DNA of 64,000 nt from Eonycteris spelaea. Taxonomy: Eukaryota; Chordata; Mammalia; Chiroptera; Pteropodidae. Below the pieces are notes generated by a model that worked only from the letters and a program-made list of their open reading frames with translations, had not been told where the DNA came from and ran no database searches. This document shows, piece by piece, positions 36,820 through 51,162 of this stretch. Both the position numbers and the translations under genes were made by a program. The first letter of the stretch is position 1. The number at the start of each line of letters is the position of its first letter. The DNA lies in the NCBI GenBank assembly GCA_003508835.1, contig PUFA01000546.1, positions 62,001 through 126,000 of the forward strand, read 5' to 3'.

Positions 36820-39800
36820 AACTAACTAGAACCCTAATCAGAACTTTGAGGAAAATGCAAACTCTGAACTCAAATAGATATGTCACCCTAAAAGTGATCG
36901 CAAAGTTAATTACAACCCTAATTCTCACCTAACCGAACTCCAAATCTAAATCTAATGCTATCACTACACCTAACCATAACCATCTGAAACCCCCAAACCT
37001 AAACTTCAATCTAACTCTAAGCTTCACTTACTTGAACCTAATTTAAACTCAAGCCCACCTTTAACCCAGCATTCACCTAACCCACTTCCTAAACCTACCT
37101 CAAATATAACCCAAACACTAACTAGACTTACCCGAACCAACCCTAATGGCATCCTTATTTAGAAGCCAAACCCTGCTTCAGAGATCCCCTTAAACCTTAC
37201 CCTAACCCAAACCTAATCATGAATGTGACACTAACATTAATGCTACCCTAATTATCAACCTATCTCATATCCTAAGCTGAGCCCTCACCCTAACCTTAGC
37301 CTCTCCATCAAACTAGCCTTGACTCTAATAACAAACCAATAACCATAAACCTGTCTTTAACTCTAACCCTAATTATAACCATAATAATAATTAACCCCAC
37401 AACCTAAGTTACCTCTAAACCTAACACTATTTAACTCAGACCCTAATCTTAACCTGAAACCTCACCTAAACCTCCCACTCTCTCCAACCCTCAACCCAAA
37501 ACTAATATCAAAACAAATCCTTACCTAAACGTTAACATGAATCTTCAGTATGGCCCTAAACCTATCTACAAATCTAACATTAACCATAAACCTTACCCCA
37601 AACCAAATCCAGACTTAGACCTCATACTGACCCTAACCTTATTAAAACACAAATTTGGACCTCAATGCTAATTCTAATCCTAACCCTAAGCATAAACTCG
37701 ACCCTAACCCTACACCTATCCTTAATCCTAAACCTACCTTCACTTGAGTCTTTATAGTCATCCTAGATCTAATTTCAGTGAAACCCTAAGGTCGAAGCAA
37801 CTCTAAACCTATTTGAAATCTTACCCTAACTCTAAAGCTAACTCTGATTCTAACCATAGCTCAAAACTAACCTTGACCCTCATGGTAACTCAGAACATAA
37901 CCCTAAACACTAGCTTTACTCTAACCCTCAACATAACCCAATTTAAAATTCAACCACCCTCAAAGTGAATGCTGCCCTAATATTCATCGCTAAACCTAAT
38001 ATAAATCCAGCCCTACCACTAACCTTCAACATAACCTAACCCTAATCCTATCATATACCCAAACTCTACCTCAGTACTAACTCTAACTCTGTCCTAACAC
38101 AAAACCTAATCATGAAACCCACTGTAACCTAACCAAAACCTACCCTTTGCAGCTTAACCTGAAACTAACCCTAACCTATACTGAAAGTTAACTCGAACAT
38201 TGGCTTACCCCAAACCCTAACCTTTAAATTAAAACTATCTTCAAAGCTAATGCTAACCCCAATACTAAAACTAATCCAATTTAAAACCTAATTCTAACCC
38301 TAACTTTGCCCATAGCCTTACCTTAACCCTAACACTAATCTTCAACCTAACACTAACTTAATCCCAAACCTCAACTCCAAGCCAATGCTAATTCTTGTTA
38401 ACCTTTAACCTAATTGAAGACTCAGTCCTATCCTTCACCCTAACTCCAAATCACACTTGAGTTGAACCCACACCTGGACCTAATTTTAATCCTAAACTCA
38501 AACCAAACCTAACATGAAAGGTAACTTTAATTCTAACCTGACCTTAACCTTAATAATAATAATAATAATATAATAATAATATAATAAAACTCAACCTTAA
38601 CATTACCATAAATGTAACACTTAATCTTCACTTAATTTTAACTCAACCCTATCCCTACAACTCATTATGAACTTGACCCTAACCCTAGTCTTTATACCAA
38701 TGTGATACTATACTTAACCATCACCTCAAGTCTAAATCTAACCCTAACCCTATGACTAATGCTACTCATAAACCCAACTCTACACTAATCCCAAACTAAA
38801 ATTCTCACACTAACTACTCTACACTTAACACTACCCTAGCCTTAACCCTAAACCTAACCCTTACCTAATTGAAACCGCACTTGAACCTGAACTTCAGTTA
38901 ACCCTAATGCTAGACTGAAACTAATCATAAACCCCAACTCTAACTTTAACTGTAACCAAAACCCCAACTCAAAACTAAGTCCAACCTGAACCCTAAACCT
39001 AACCCTAACCTCTGTCCAAAACCTAAAATGAACCCTTCCTATATGCCAAAACCTCAAATTAAACTCAATATTAGCCCTCAACCTAACCCTAAAACCATAT
39101 CCAAACCTCATCTCAAACTTAATACTGAGCTAACTTCGATGCTAACCCTAACTGAAAACCTCACTTTGAACTAAACTGCATCCTAAACTAATTCTAAAGC
39201 TAACCCTAATTTAAATTCATATCTAACCTTAAGATAACTACATCTAACCTAAATTTAATTTTAATCATCAGCTCAACCCTAGTAGCCTAAATGTAACTCT
39301 AAATCTTAACCTAATCCTGATTTAAACCTATCCCTAAACCTCAACAAATTATCCTAATTGTAACATTAAACATCACCCTAATATAAAGCTAAATCAAATT
39401 TCAAAGCCAACTTGAACCCTAACCCTAATTCTAATCCTCATGAAACAGAGTTAACCCTAAACCCAACTCTATGTCTAACCTTACCCTCATTCATAACAAA
39501 TAATTCTAAACCTAACCTAAAAGCCTTACCCAAAACCTATCCCTAACCCTAACCTAATCCTCATCATAAACTCAAATCAAATTCTATCTCCAACCCAACC
39601 TTAATCAGAGCCCTTAAAAACCCTAATTAAAATCCAAAACATAACCTGAAGTTAACTCTAACTCAAACCCTAACCTACTCTAATCATAAAACTAATGCTA
39701 ACTTAGCCAGGACCTAAACCTAACTACCCCCCAAACCAAGGTTCTATGTCTGCATAAGTCAAGACTTACTAACCTACCCTAAGCTAATTCTTCTAACACT

Positions 39801-42424
39801 AACCTGTACCATAATCCAAAGAACCCTAAAAAGAGTCCTGAATCTATAAAACTAACCTAACTTTTATTGAACTCTAACCTCAAAGTTCTTTATACTCTAT
39901 TCCAAACCTAACTTAATTGAAAACTAACACCAACACAAGTAATAGGAACCCTTACACAGACCATAATCAAAAGGTAATGCTGACACTAAACCTATTTGAA
40001 GCTGAACCATAGCCTCAATCTCACTTAAAACCTAACTGTAAACTTAGCCTAAAGCTAGCCATTCCCTAAATTACCTTAATGAAAGCCCTAAATAGACATA
40101 AACCCTACCTCAAGGCTACTCTAACACTAACCATAACTTCAGGGTCATCATAAACCTAAATATTATGCGAACCTATCTCTAAATCTAAGCATAGTTAACT
40201 CTAACCTAATTCAAAACCTAATAGCAACTCTAATTCTAACCTTTAACCTATCCAGTCCTAGACTTGCCCAACCCCAACCCTAATTTAAACCAATCTCTGA
40301 CCTAAGTTAACTCGAACGCTAACCCAAGCCCCAAACCTACTCATAAATCAATCCTAACCTACACATGAATCCTCACCTGATCCAAAACCTAACCTAACCT
40401 TAACCCTAAACTTTACTCTAAACCTAGCCCTTACCCTATCCTAACCTAAACCTAACCCTACTTTAAACTCAAACCTTAAATTCAAAGTGAATTGTAACCA
40501 TAACACTAACCATAACCTTAACATAAACTCAACTGTAAACTGAGCCCTAAACCTATATATTAACCTTAAACCCTAAACTTACCCTAACTTGAAACCTAAC
40601 TCTAATCCCCACCCAATCTTAATTTAAGGACTAAATCTTATGATATCCTCTAATATAACCCTAACACTAAAAGTAATTATGAAGGTAGCCTTGCCTCAAG
40701 CTAAACCTAAGCCTAACCTTAACCTTAATTCTACTCATAAATTTCATGCCAAATCTAACACTAACTGCAACTCTAACTCTAACCCTAAACCTAACCTTCA
40801 TTCAAAACTGAACCCTACCCTTAATCCTAATCCTAAACCTAACTCTACCTAGCTCTTACTCTAACCTTAACTTCTACTCTACTTTTCAACTACATCTCGA
40901 CCTCAATGCTAAATCTAACCTTAATCCTAAACCTAACCATAAACTCAAATATTAACTTATTCTAACTCTAAACAAAACATAAGCCTTACCACAGCTTTTT
41001 TCCTAACCCAAACCCTAATCCTAATGTGAACCCTACATGAAACCTAACCCCAACCTAACTCTAACCATAATTGTGATGTTTAACCTCAATCATAAACTCT
41101 CCCAATCTTGAAACCTAACCTGAATTCTAAACTTGCCTCAAAATCTAATCTAATCTTATCCTCATGCTTAAACCTAATTCTAAACCTGTCCTGTTCCCTA
41201 AGACTCACCTTAACCTAACCCTATTTACATCCAAACCCTTATCTCAAAGCAAATCCTAACCATAAATCTACTTCTAAAATGAATTATGAATGCAACAAAA
41301 CAACTATACCTAATCCTCAAACTGAAACATAAATTTAGCTTTTATCCTGAGTGCAAATCCCAACATGAACCTGAATCCTAACCCTAACCCTAATCATAAA
41401 CTCACACCTAAACCTATTTTTAACCTAACCCTCAGTGAAAATGTCACCCTTCCCTTAAACCTAAGCCTAAACCGAACCTTAACTGGAGCCCTTGACCTAA
41501 CCCTAAACCTAAACTTAACACTAATTTAAACCCAAACCTAACCCCAAAGGTAACTGTAATCTTGACCTTAATCTGCAACCTAATAGTGAACTCAACTTTT
41601 AACCTAATCCTAACCCTAAGTGTAACTCTGAACCTAATAAAAACAATAGCCTTACATCTAACCCTGACACTATTTCTAATTTACATTTTACCCTATCTTC
41701 AAAGCTAACTCTAACCCTAATCTTAACACCAATCCAAATCCTCCCAACTCTAATCCTACCATAAACCAATTTGAACTCAAACAAAACCTTAAATTGTTCT
41801 ATCCTAACCCTAAACCCTAGCCTAAAGCTAGCCCTTACTCTAGTGCCAACACAAGCTCTAATTAAGCACAAACCATGATCTCAAAGCTACTCTAATTTTA
41901 TCCCTAACTCTAAATTAATCATTAACTCTAACCTAAACCAACATTAATCTTCACTCTAATCTTACTCAGGCCTTATCCTAGCCCTAAACCTAATCTTAAA
42001 CCTAATTTAAACTTAACTCTAACCCCAGAGCTAACTCCAATCATAACCTTACCTGAAAAGCTAACCCGAAACCTAAAGATTGTCCTAAAACTAACACTAA
42101 CGAGCCCTTACACTAAACCTCACACTAACACACAACCTGACCTCAATTTAAACCTAAACCCTAACACCCAAAGCTAACTCTCCTCATAATTCTAACCATA
42201 ATCAAAACCTCGGCTGTAATTCTAGACCAACTCAAAACCCAATTTTAACCCTAAAATAAATATTAAACCCAACCCTAAGCCCAATCCTAACATGAAACCT
42301 ACCTTTGCCCTAGGCCTAAGCCTAAACCTAACCCTAACCATGACCCTAATGAAAACTCAGACCCTTACTTCAAGTTTAACTATAACACTAACTCTAACCC
42401 TAATCATAAACTCGACCTTCAATT
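36820..42424 (+). repeat. degenerate telomere-like array, CCCTAA orientation, segment 2
   Basis: This continues the array after the 0.54-kb satellite. 'Caaagctaa'-type words recur at spacings near 150 bases in the right half (about 41549, 41701, 41881, 42034, 42172). An (AAT)n tract interrupts it at about 38549-38586. Confidence 0.93.
38754..39165 (+). repeat. array-internal duplication, copy 2
   Basis: Direct repeat of 34988-35410, displaced by about 3.77 kb. Indels and substitutions are spread evenly, so the duplication is old. The 0.54-kb satellite that follows copy 1 does not follow copy 2. Confidence 0.85.
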
Positions 42425-42428
42425 TATG

Positions 42429-42822
42429 TGTAATGGCTGAAAAATGACTGCTAGAAATTTATTACTTGCAGGAAAATTACTGCTTGGCTATGTCCATGAG
42501 AACATGGTATGTCCATAATCATAGACTGTTACCCATAGGAACATAACATTCTAAACAATTTTCTGCTTCTGTAACCCTGCTTATGCACCTGACCTGTGAG
42601 TTGACAGATAATAAATAGAAGAAAGATAGCCCTTTGTGTTTAGACAGAATGAAGAATGGGATTTGGGGCTTAAAAACCCTGTACCTCTACATTTTGGGGC
42701 TGCTTAATTTGGGGTCTGCATACCCCTGGCAGACACAGCTGGCTGAATAAAGAGTGTTTCCCATAACTCACTCACTGAGTTCTGGTGGTCCGTGTGTCTT
42801 TTGGGGGCTGGCGGCTACAACA
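42429..42822 (+). repeat. solo LTR of an endogenous retrovirus (ERV1-like)
   Basis: A 394-base segment begins TGTAATGG and ends TACAACA. The four-base direct repeat TATG lies at both flanks (42425-42428 and 42823-42826), typical of a retroviral insertion. A polyadenylation signal AATAAA lies at about 42748. No internal viral sequence is present. A related copy in opposite orientation is at 63104-63447. Confidence 0.85.
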
Positions 42823-42826
42823 TATG

Positions 42827-44160
42827 TATAACCCTAACCTTAACACTAACTCTAAATCAAAACCGAATCTTAACCTGAGACCTAAACCAAATTCTAACCT
42901 TTGCTTTTTCCTTAACACTGAATCTAAACTTAGCCCAAATTTATTTCTAGAGTCTAACCTCAAAACTAACTCTAAACTTTACCTTAATTTTAACCCTAAA
43001 CATAAACTCAATGCTAACAGGAACCCTAACACTAATTCTAACTCTACATATAACACTAATCCTAACCAATACTGAACCCTAACATTAAACCCTAACATTA
43101 CCCTTGAGGCAAACCTTACCATAATCCTAACCTTAGCCAAACCTTAATTTTAACCCAAACCCTGATCTCAAGGCTTATTTCTAACCCTAACCATAAACCA
43201 AACCATAACCATAGTGCTCCTTCTAACAGTAAAACTAAACTAAAGTTAACTCAAAACTCAAAGCAAACCCTAAACCTATCCAACCCTAACCAATCCCATT
43301 ACCTAAGTCTTACTTTAAACTAAACCTAAACTTCACCCTAAATGTTCCCCACACTCTAAGCCTACCCTACCCTAACAATAACCCTATCCCAATACTAAGC
43401 CTAACTAAAAACATAAAACTCACCCTAAAACTAACACTTACCCAATTCCTGCCCTTAAACCAAACCCTAATTTAAATCCCAAACCTAAACTCAAAAGCTA
43501 ACCGTAACACTAACCTTTATTTTAAACCTAATTATAAGTCAACTTAGAACCAAACCCTTAATCATACCCTAACTCTAACCCTAAACTTAACATTAACCCA
43601 ACCCTAACCCTAATACAACCCAAGGCCTTTGATCTTAACCCTAACAAAAATCCATAATACTAAACCCAAAACCAAACACTAACATCGAACCTGGCCCTCA
43701 CCTTAACCCTAATGATAAACTCAACCTGAACACTAACCTTAACTCTATACCCAAACCTAAATGTAATCGAAGCACTTAATTTAACATTAACTCTAACTCA
43801 AATACTTCAGACCCAATCAGAATTCTAACACTAATCCTAAACCTAGCCCTTCCTCAAATCCCAACCTTAACCCTAATGTTAAACTGAACCTAAGTGTAGC
43901 TTTATCAAAACTAACCCTAAACCTAAGCTGCATAAAAGGCAAATCCAAACCTAAAAGCTAATTCTAACAGGAACCTTGAACTTAACCATAATTATAAACT
44001 CAAACTCCCACTTATACCAGAATCAAAATTAACTCGAGCACATAACTCAAACCCTAAGGACACTAACTATACTTAAACCAGACCCTACACTCAAAGCTAA
44101 CTATAAACTAGCTCTAAGACTATCCCTAATCATGAACTAAACCCAAAACACAAGCCATAT
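42827..44160 (+). repeat. degenerate telomere-like array, CCCTAA orientation, segment 3
   Basis: This array segment lies between the LTR and the duplicon block. A 33-base stretch at 42979-43011 is identical, in reverse complement, to 62905-62937 in the right-hand array. Confidence 0.93.
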
Positions 44161-44164
44161 CTTA

Positions 44165-44340
44165 GAGGCCAAAGAAATAATTTGCTGAAAACAAGGTTTT
44201 GCAATGGCTTCTCTCAGATTTTTTTACATAGTAGAAAAAAAATCCATTATCTTTGATGTTTCTTTGTGCTACTGTCTCCATTATTTTAAACAGTGGACTC
44301 ATTGAATTAATATAAGTATAAAAATATGAACATCTATAAA
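44165..44340. other. array-edge spacer, left arm of inverted duplication
   Basis: AT-rich DNA directly inside the array edge. 'Ggccaaagaaataatttgct' at 44167 matches the reverse complement of the DNA at about 61798-61775. Confidence 0.6.
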
Positions 44341-47300
44341 GACGTATATTTAAAGTAAAGAGTATACAGCCTAAAGTGTCTGGGTGTGTTTAAATGTGTG
44401 TTAGAGGATGTTAAAGTATTGTGTTCAGCATAAGTGTGAGCATGAATCAGTCTGTGTGCAAGTGTGTACCAAGTGAAGCAAAGTTTAGATAAATGTATGT
44501 TTCCTATAATTTTCCCCACAAGCTCAAGCATAGATATAAAAAAGAAGGGAAAATGATGAGAAGCATAATGTCAAAACTGTGAAGGTTTGAATGGGGACAC
44601 ATGATTGCTAGACTTATTGTGGTGAACACATTGTAAGGTAGTAAATGTCAGATCGTTATATTGTACACCTCAAACCAATACACATTATACATTTACTGCT
44701 TGAAAAAAGTAGATAAATTTTAAAACATCAAAAAAAATTTAAAAAGAAAATGGGCCAGAGGGACCCTAACCTCTCTGCAAAAAAACAAAAACAAAAACAA
44801 AACATCACTAGGTTTTGAGCTTCATGTGCTGCATCCTTAGGGCCACAAGGGTGTGGACAGCATGTCATGTATGGAGGGCTTTGGCTCTTCCTTGCTACCT
44901 TGCACAGATCAGGGTAGAAGCCACATAAAGACAGGAAGTTCCTCTCCTCAGGGGAGGAGCCCCACCTAGCCTTTGGGACAAATGGAGGTCCTGTTTAGGT
45001 CCTAAACAGGAGGTCCTAAACAGGACCTCCATTTGTCCCAAGGCCAAAGCTTGGCCCAGGGCCCTAATGGCTGAGGACCGGGGACTGGACCGGGGACTTG
45101 GCTCTGGCTTCTGTGAGATGTTTCTTGAAAGAGTAGAGAGCCTTTCATTGTCTAAAGGTTTACCTTCTGATCCATCCTTTTTTTGTTCTTGCATAACGTA
45201 TGCTAAGAATTATTGTGAGGATGGAGAAAAGGGAGTGGGAGACAGCTTGCATTTCCAGTGGACAGACTTAGGTTTTGTGATTTTTTAAGCCATGGCCAGG
45301 AAGTCTAGGTAGCACCCCTCACCATACCACTGATGTTCTGTGCCCCCTCAACCTTTCCCCACTCCATTTCTATAACATTCTAAGAGAATTTGCACAAGGA
45401 TTCACATCTGTGGGTTTTTGACATTGAATTCCTAGCATCCGAATTGTTTCTGATAGATTCAAAATTGTTTTCTGGGGAGAAATCCTGATAGTTACAGAAA
45501 GGGGTAAACTACTTGACAGCATTGAATGTAATAACAAAAAGTTGAGACCTGCTTGTGTTCCGTGCTGCCATGTTTCCACTCTAGACCCTAAAAACACCTT
45601 GCATCTCAAGCCACACTTTACAAACGGAGATGGTTCATTTTTTTCTACAAAATTCCAGTAGTTGGCCAAGATTGAGAAATGGAGAATGTATTCTGTACCA
45701 TGGCATTCTCTGCATTTCAATATTTCTTTATAGCGAAGACAGGCAGACTCACACTTTCACTTTTTCGGCTTTCAGAAAGCAGATTTTTCTATAACAGCTG
45801 AACAAAGTATTCTCTTTTAGTGTATCTTATTTTCAAGTGAGAATATTAACATGTTTGATGTGTTCTCTTTCATAAAACAGTGATGCGCATGTGATGTCAG
45901 TTATTTTCAAATGACTCAGATTACTCACATCGTCTTTGCTAGTCCTGTCTGTGAATTGATGAAGAAAATAATAACAAAATCAAAACAACTTTTTCTATTT
46001 GTCAATGGATTGTAGTAAACAAAATTCCTGACTCAAGTTTAAAAGACCAAAACCTGCTACTGAATTTTTGGACCAAATAAAATCTATTAAGGATACATTG
46101 GCCCACCACCTTATAAACATCTCATGTGCACTACCTTCTCATCTAATACGTGTAAACTCCATTGTGTGCTCAGCGCCCAATGTCTGGTTCCCATCTGTCA
46201 AAAATTCATACACATTTTGACCACCCCCTGCCACATAGCCCTTATACTATGGTCACCACATATATGTAGTCTGAGTTCAAGTATCTGTTTTCATATGTCT
46301 GTTTTGCTTGTCTGTGTCTAGCTTTCATACATGAAAATGAAATCATAAGGTAACTGTACTCTATGGTCTGACCTATTTTACTTCCCTTGGCAGGGCAGGG
46401 AACTAAATAAAAATGCTAGAAAAATTACAGTGTGACAATGGGAGATTTCCAGCTAAAAATTAGAAGAGGCTAGAGTTCCTGGATGAAAGCTGCTCTGACA
46501 GGCCTGGTGCTCTTTGAATATTACCCATCTCCAAACTACAAATAGATGGCTGGAATGAACTCAAGCTTGAATTTAAAAGCCTAGGGCATTTGGTCAAGTA
46601 AAAAATGCAAATGGGACCACAACCTGGATGGGGAAAGAGGTCAATGCATGGCCCATCAAGGTAGGCATCCATAGACTGGAGGGTAATGGCTGGCCCTATG
46701 GATGAAGCCACAGCTGGTTTCCTCAGTCTTGTTTCTCATGTGACCTCCAGGAATACTAGAACTAGTGAACAATGAACATCTTGTCCCTGTGGGCTGGGCT
46801 GAGGCCTGGGAAGAGGTAGTGCAACACTCCAGTGGGGGATCCAGGACGAGTCTGGTATTGATGAACTTTCAGCTGCATGCAGGAGTCTGGACCAGTCATT
46901 CCACATTCAGCACAAACAAAACCAATGCTTGCTGTTGAATGAAGCACTCTGCCTGAAACCAGGACAAGGTAGCTATGACAACCCACCTGCCAACAAAGCT
47001 GGCAAGGATGTGGAAATCAAGTTTCAGATAAGGCCCATGCAAAGAGCTGGCCTGGTTCTCTCTAGTGTAATGGAAGTCAAGTCTGAAAATGGTTTTGGAA
47101 TTGTGAGGGCTAGGAGTCACCGCCCTGCCCCCATCTGGAGAAGCAGACCTGGTGAGACACTGGGGATCTTTAATATATTTTTTCCCAGAGAGACCTGTAA
47201 ATATTTGGTTGGAAAGGCATGAATGACAGGTTGAAAATGTGAGAAAAATCATATTGTGATCCTTTGCTAGGTGACAGGAGATAATTGAATTCTGGGTGGC

Positions 47301-47500
47301 AAACAATTTGGAAGGTATGTAAATGTCAGATCACGGTGTCATACATCTAAAATTCACATAACCTTGGGTCAAACAGGGACAGCCATAGCCCACCTGCTTG
47401 GCCCTTCCTGCTGTGGGTGTTGTGTAGTTGTGCCACATCCTTAAATGTCAGGGGAACAGAGCTCAAATAAGCACCATGCTGAGAGTGTTAGGTACTACTG
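44340..47500 (+). repeat. subtelomere-like duplicon, copy A
   Basis: This is the first and most diverged copy of a 3.2-3.5-kb tandem unit. Order within the unit: TG-rich leader, 'cttcatgtgctgcatcc' block (44821), 'acccctcaccat' block (45315), 'tgatgtgttctc' block (45858), 'gctagagttcc' block (46469), 'gttgaatgaagc' block (46933), and a new TG tract. No gene was recognised. Confidence 0.82.
44973..45041. repeat. perfect 27-bp inverted repeat with 15-bp spacer
   Basis: Arms 44973-44999 and 45015-45041 are exact reverse complements. The spacer repeats part of the arm. It would form a stable hairpin. Copies B, C and D of the duplicon lack it at the matching place. Confidence 0.95.
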
Positions 47501-50500
47501 TGTGTGTGTGTGTGTGTGTGTGTTGTGTGTGTGCATGTGCGCATAGACATCCAGGCATATGGAAATGTATAAAAGTCCATATGTGTGTGCCAGTGTGAAA
47601 ATTTCTTGAGTGTCCAGGTGTTTTCAGGTGTTTAACACTGTGGACGTTTGGTGTCTCTGCCAAAGTGTGAGTGTAAATCAGCATGTGTGCAATCTAGTGT
47701 CTTTTCTGTGTATCAATGTCCAGATGAGTGTGTGAGTGTTTCATATATTTTTCCCAAAGAGACCTGTAAACACTGGGCTGGGCCTGGTCTGAAGGAAGGG
47801 TGTAACAAGTGAGGAGAATCATGTCAGTCATGTTAAAAGAGTTTGCTGGGTGGCAGATGATGGCCTGATTCTTGGCAGGAACACATGAGAAGGTATTAAC
47901 TATCAGATCATGACGTCATGGACCAGAAATGGATAAAAACTTGGATTTCGTTCATGCTTACATCAAGGATCTAAAGTTAAAAACTCCCAAGAATTAAATC
48001 CAAAAAATCTGCCCTAATGGACCACAGGCCAGGATCCTTCGGTTGGCGCTTCATGTGCTGTTGTTGACGGCCACCAAGGACGCACAGCCTGCTTGTGTTT
48101 GCTGGCCTGCTCAGATTGAAGGCAGAATCCACATCAACTAAGGCCTCCTGTCTCCAAGAGGAGGGAGCTCCATGTGGCTTTTGGGGCCAAAGGAGGCCCA
48201 GTCCACATGAGGCCAAAATTTGGTCCAGGGACCCAGTGGCTGAGGAGAGGGCCTGGCTGTGGCTTGTCTCATGCACTTTTTTTTCTACATAGTGAGTACA
48301 GAAGCTTTCCTTTGCTCTGAGAGGATCTTGGGCTTTTTTCTTTGATTTGAGGGAAACGTGACATTCATCTTAGCCTTTCCCTCGTCATGTTTTGGTGAAT
48401 TTCAGGTGATTGTGGGAACATAGTTGTCCAAGATGATCCGCCTTTCTGGTGGCTGGCCTTGAAATTTGAGCATTCCCCATCTTTCAGCTGTGGGCAGGAA
48501 GATCCTGTATTACCCCTCACCATTAAATTGTTCCTCTACACCCCTTTCACCCTCTCCCACCCCCATTCTCATCTCTTTGAATAGCATTTGCCCTTGAACT
48601 ACTTAGAAGGCTTTGTCTCACAGAATCAGAGAGCATTCTGGATTTTTCCTTATGGTTTCGGGATTGTTTCAAGGATGAAGCAGAGCAGTTTCAAACAGAG
48701 GCAGAAACCCTGAGAAGGCAAGAATATCCAACTGTTGGGATTTGCCTGAGTGCCGGGAGCCCCATTATCACCTAGTACCCACTGTCCTCGATGAGAATAT
48801 TCATTTTTCCACAAAGCTTCATGTTTTGGTCTAATCTTGTGAAAATGAGCATTGAGTCAGAATCACAGATTTTTTTTTCATGCCTCCATTCTGGGCTACC
48901 CAATCCAGAAAATATCACATTGTGACACCTCTGGCTTTTGAGAAGCTGACTTCTCACTGATAGTCAAACTCCTCTGTTTTGAGTCCATCTCCTGGTCAAC
49001 ATGTTTGACATGTTCTCATGAAACGTCATGAACCTGGTCTGCCAGTCATTATCAACTTCCTCTAACCTTACCCCAATGTCCTGTGTTACCATCTCTGTGA
49101 CTTAGCTGAAAACCATCTCATCAAGTCCACATGGTGATCCAGTTGATCCACAGTTATGTTGTCACCGGAAAAGCCAGCTCAGGGTTGGTGCCGCAAACCC
49201 TGCTACAGTCTGTCCTTCTTACCAAATGAAACCAAACAAAAATACGTGGCTTCAGAACTTTGGAAAATTTCAGGTGTGCTAACTCATGAGCCAACATTTG
49301 TTTAGTCTGTTGCAAGTTCAGCACTAGCTACCTGGTGGTTGACCATCACCCTGGTGCTGACCCTCTTTACAGATGTCATTGTCCCTCTGCTGCCCTAAGG
49401 CTCTGGTCAGCCCCGGTCTGTTGTCTGAGCCTCTGAATTTGCTTTTGTCCATTTTGCTTTCTTATGACTTACCCTTGTTCCAAGTCTACATGAGAGTGAA
49501 AGCAGAAAGGCCCTGTTTCTTTCAGTGACATACTTCACTATCTTTGGTGGGCTGGGGGACCGGTCGAAAGGTCTAGGGTCACAGCATGTTTATGTGAGGT
49601 ATTCACCTGGTAAGTGGCAGAGGCTGGAATTCCAGGTTGAACGTAGCCCCGAAATTCCCAGGGTGTTCGGCAACTACCCATCTTTGGACTAAGGGCTGGC
49701 GGCTGCACCAGCCTCTGGGCCAAAGGAGTCAGTCTTTGGCATTCAGACATACAGCTATGGTTGCAGACATGACTTGAATGGACAAAGAGTTCAATGCAAG
49801 GCAGGGGAGCCTAGCCTCCCAGTATGCTGGTGGCTAATGGCCAGCTCTCTGGCGGGAAGCAAGGCAGACGTCCTGCACCTTGGCTCTCATGAGGTATTCA
49901 GGAACACTGAGGCCAATGGAGAGAGCACACCGTGCTCCTCTTGCCTGAACTGAGCTGATGCTATGGAAAAGGTGGTATGACTCAGTGGAGGGGGCCTCAG
50001 CAGAATGTGCTATTGATGAAGTCTCAGCTGTATGCAGTAATCTTGAGCACTCATTTGAAATTTAAGACTCACACATGCAACCTTGGCTGTTGAATTAGGC
50101 CCTCTGTTTACAGCTGCAATATGGCTGCTATCACAAGCTCCCTGCCTTCAAGGCCAGCAGGGATGAAGAAAGCAAGTCTCAGGGAAGGCCCAGGCCAGGA
50201 GTTGGCCAGGTGCTATCTTTCACCCTGGAGGCCTGGCTGGCAAAATGTCCTGGCATTGGAGGGTCTGGGAGTCCCTGCCCTGCCCCGCCCCCACCTGGGA
50301 AATCAGCACCTGGTTATATAGCAGTGGACCTTTGAGGTAGCTGGCCATTTGGGTTCCAGTTCCCTCCCTGCCCTGATTGTCTGCTTCACCAATATTCATG
50401 CTTATGCTCCAAGTCTCTGGGCTGACAAACAAGGGACCAAGAACTCTTTTAGCCTGACATCTTATATCCTGGAGTTTTTCTTTCTCCCTGGCTCTGTCTT

Positions 50501-51112
50501 TGCTTGGCTCCTCTGTAAACTCTAAGTGGCCAGGCCCAGGGCAGACAAAAGCACAGAAGGGAGTTCTGGCCAAGCTGGGGCTGGTTGACATCAATTCAGT
50601 CTGTCTGGGGCCCTGGGCTGGCACAGGTGAGTTGCCCAATTAATGCTCCTTGGAGGGAAGACTAGCTATTAATAAATCACAGCTGTTGTCCATGTGGTTG
50701 ATGCTGGCCAGTCCATGGACTCTCCCCTCCCTCAGCCTTTGGCTGTGTCTAACCATCACCCTAAAGCCCTGTTCTTTTCCCTGACTCTCCCATTGCGTTT
50801 GTCTCCTACTCTCAGGTTCCACCTACACACTCCATTTCATTCTGACTCAAGTGAATTTTCAACCAGGCCATTTGCCTTTTCCTTCAGGTTTATTTTACTT
50901 TTGCAACTGAAGTCCAAGGCATTGAGTAGCTCATGGGCCTAGCTGTGATGCTTACTTGAATTTGGGGGTCTTGGTTGTCCGTGTCAGTCATGGTCAGCCA
51001 TGGCCTGACTAATTAGCTTGCCTTGATGCTGGTGTTGTGTACCTATACCACGTTTTTAAGTGTCTGGGACACTGAGTCAGGGGAGTGCCTGGCTGGGTTC
51101 TTTCGCTTTCCC

Positions 51113-51162
<50 letters not shown>

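Noticed and set aside
41549..42180. Regular spacing of similar words considered as a CRISPR-like array
   Set aside because: The repeats are imperfect telomere-like units in a eukaryotic genome with no distinct spacers.
47499..47533. TG tracts considered as Z-DNA regulatory elements
   Set aside because: They are ordinary microsatellites at duplicon boundaries. Nothing nearby indicates a regulated gene.
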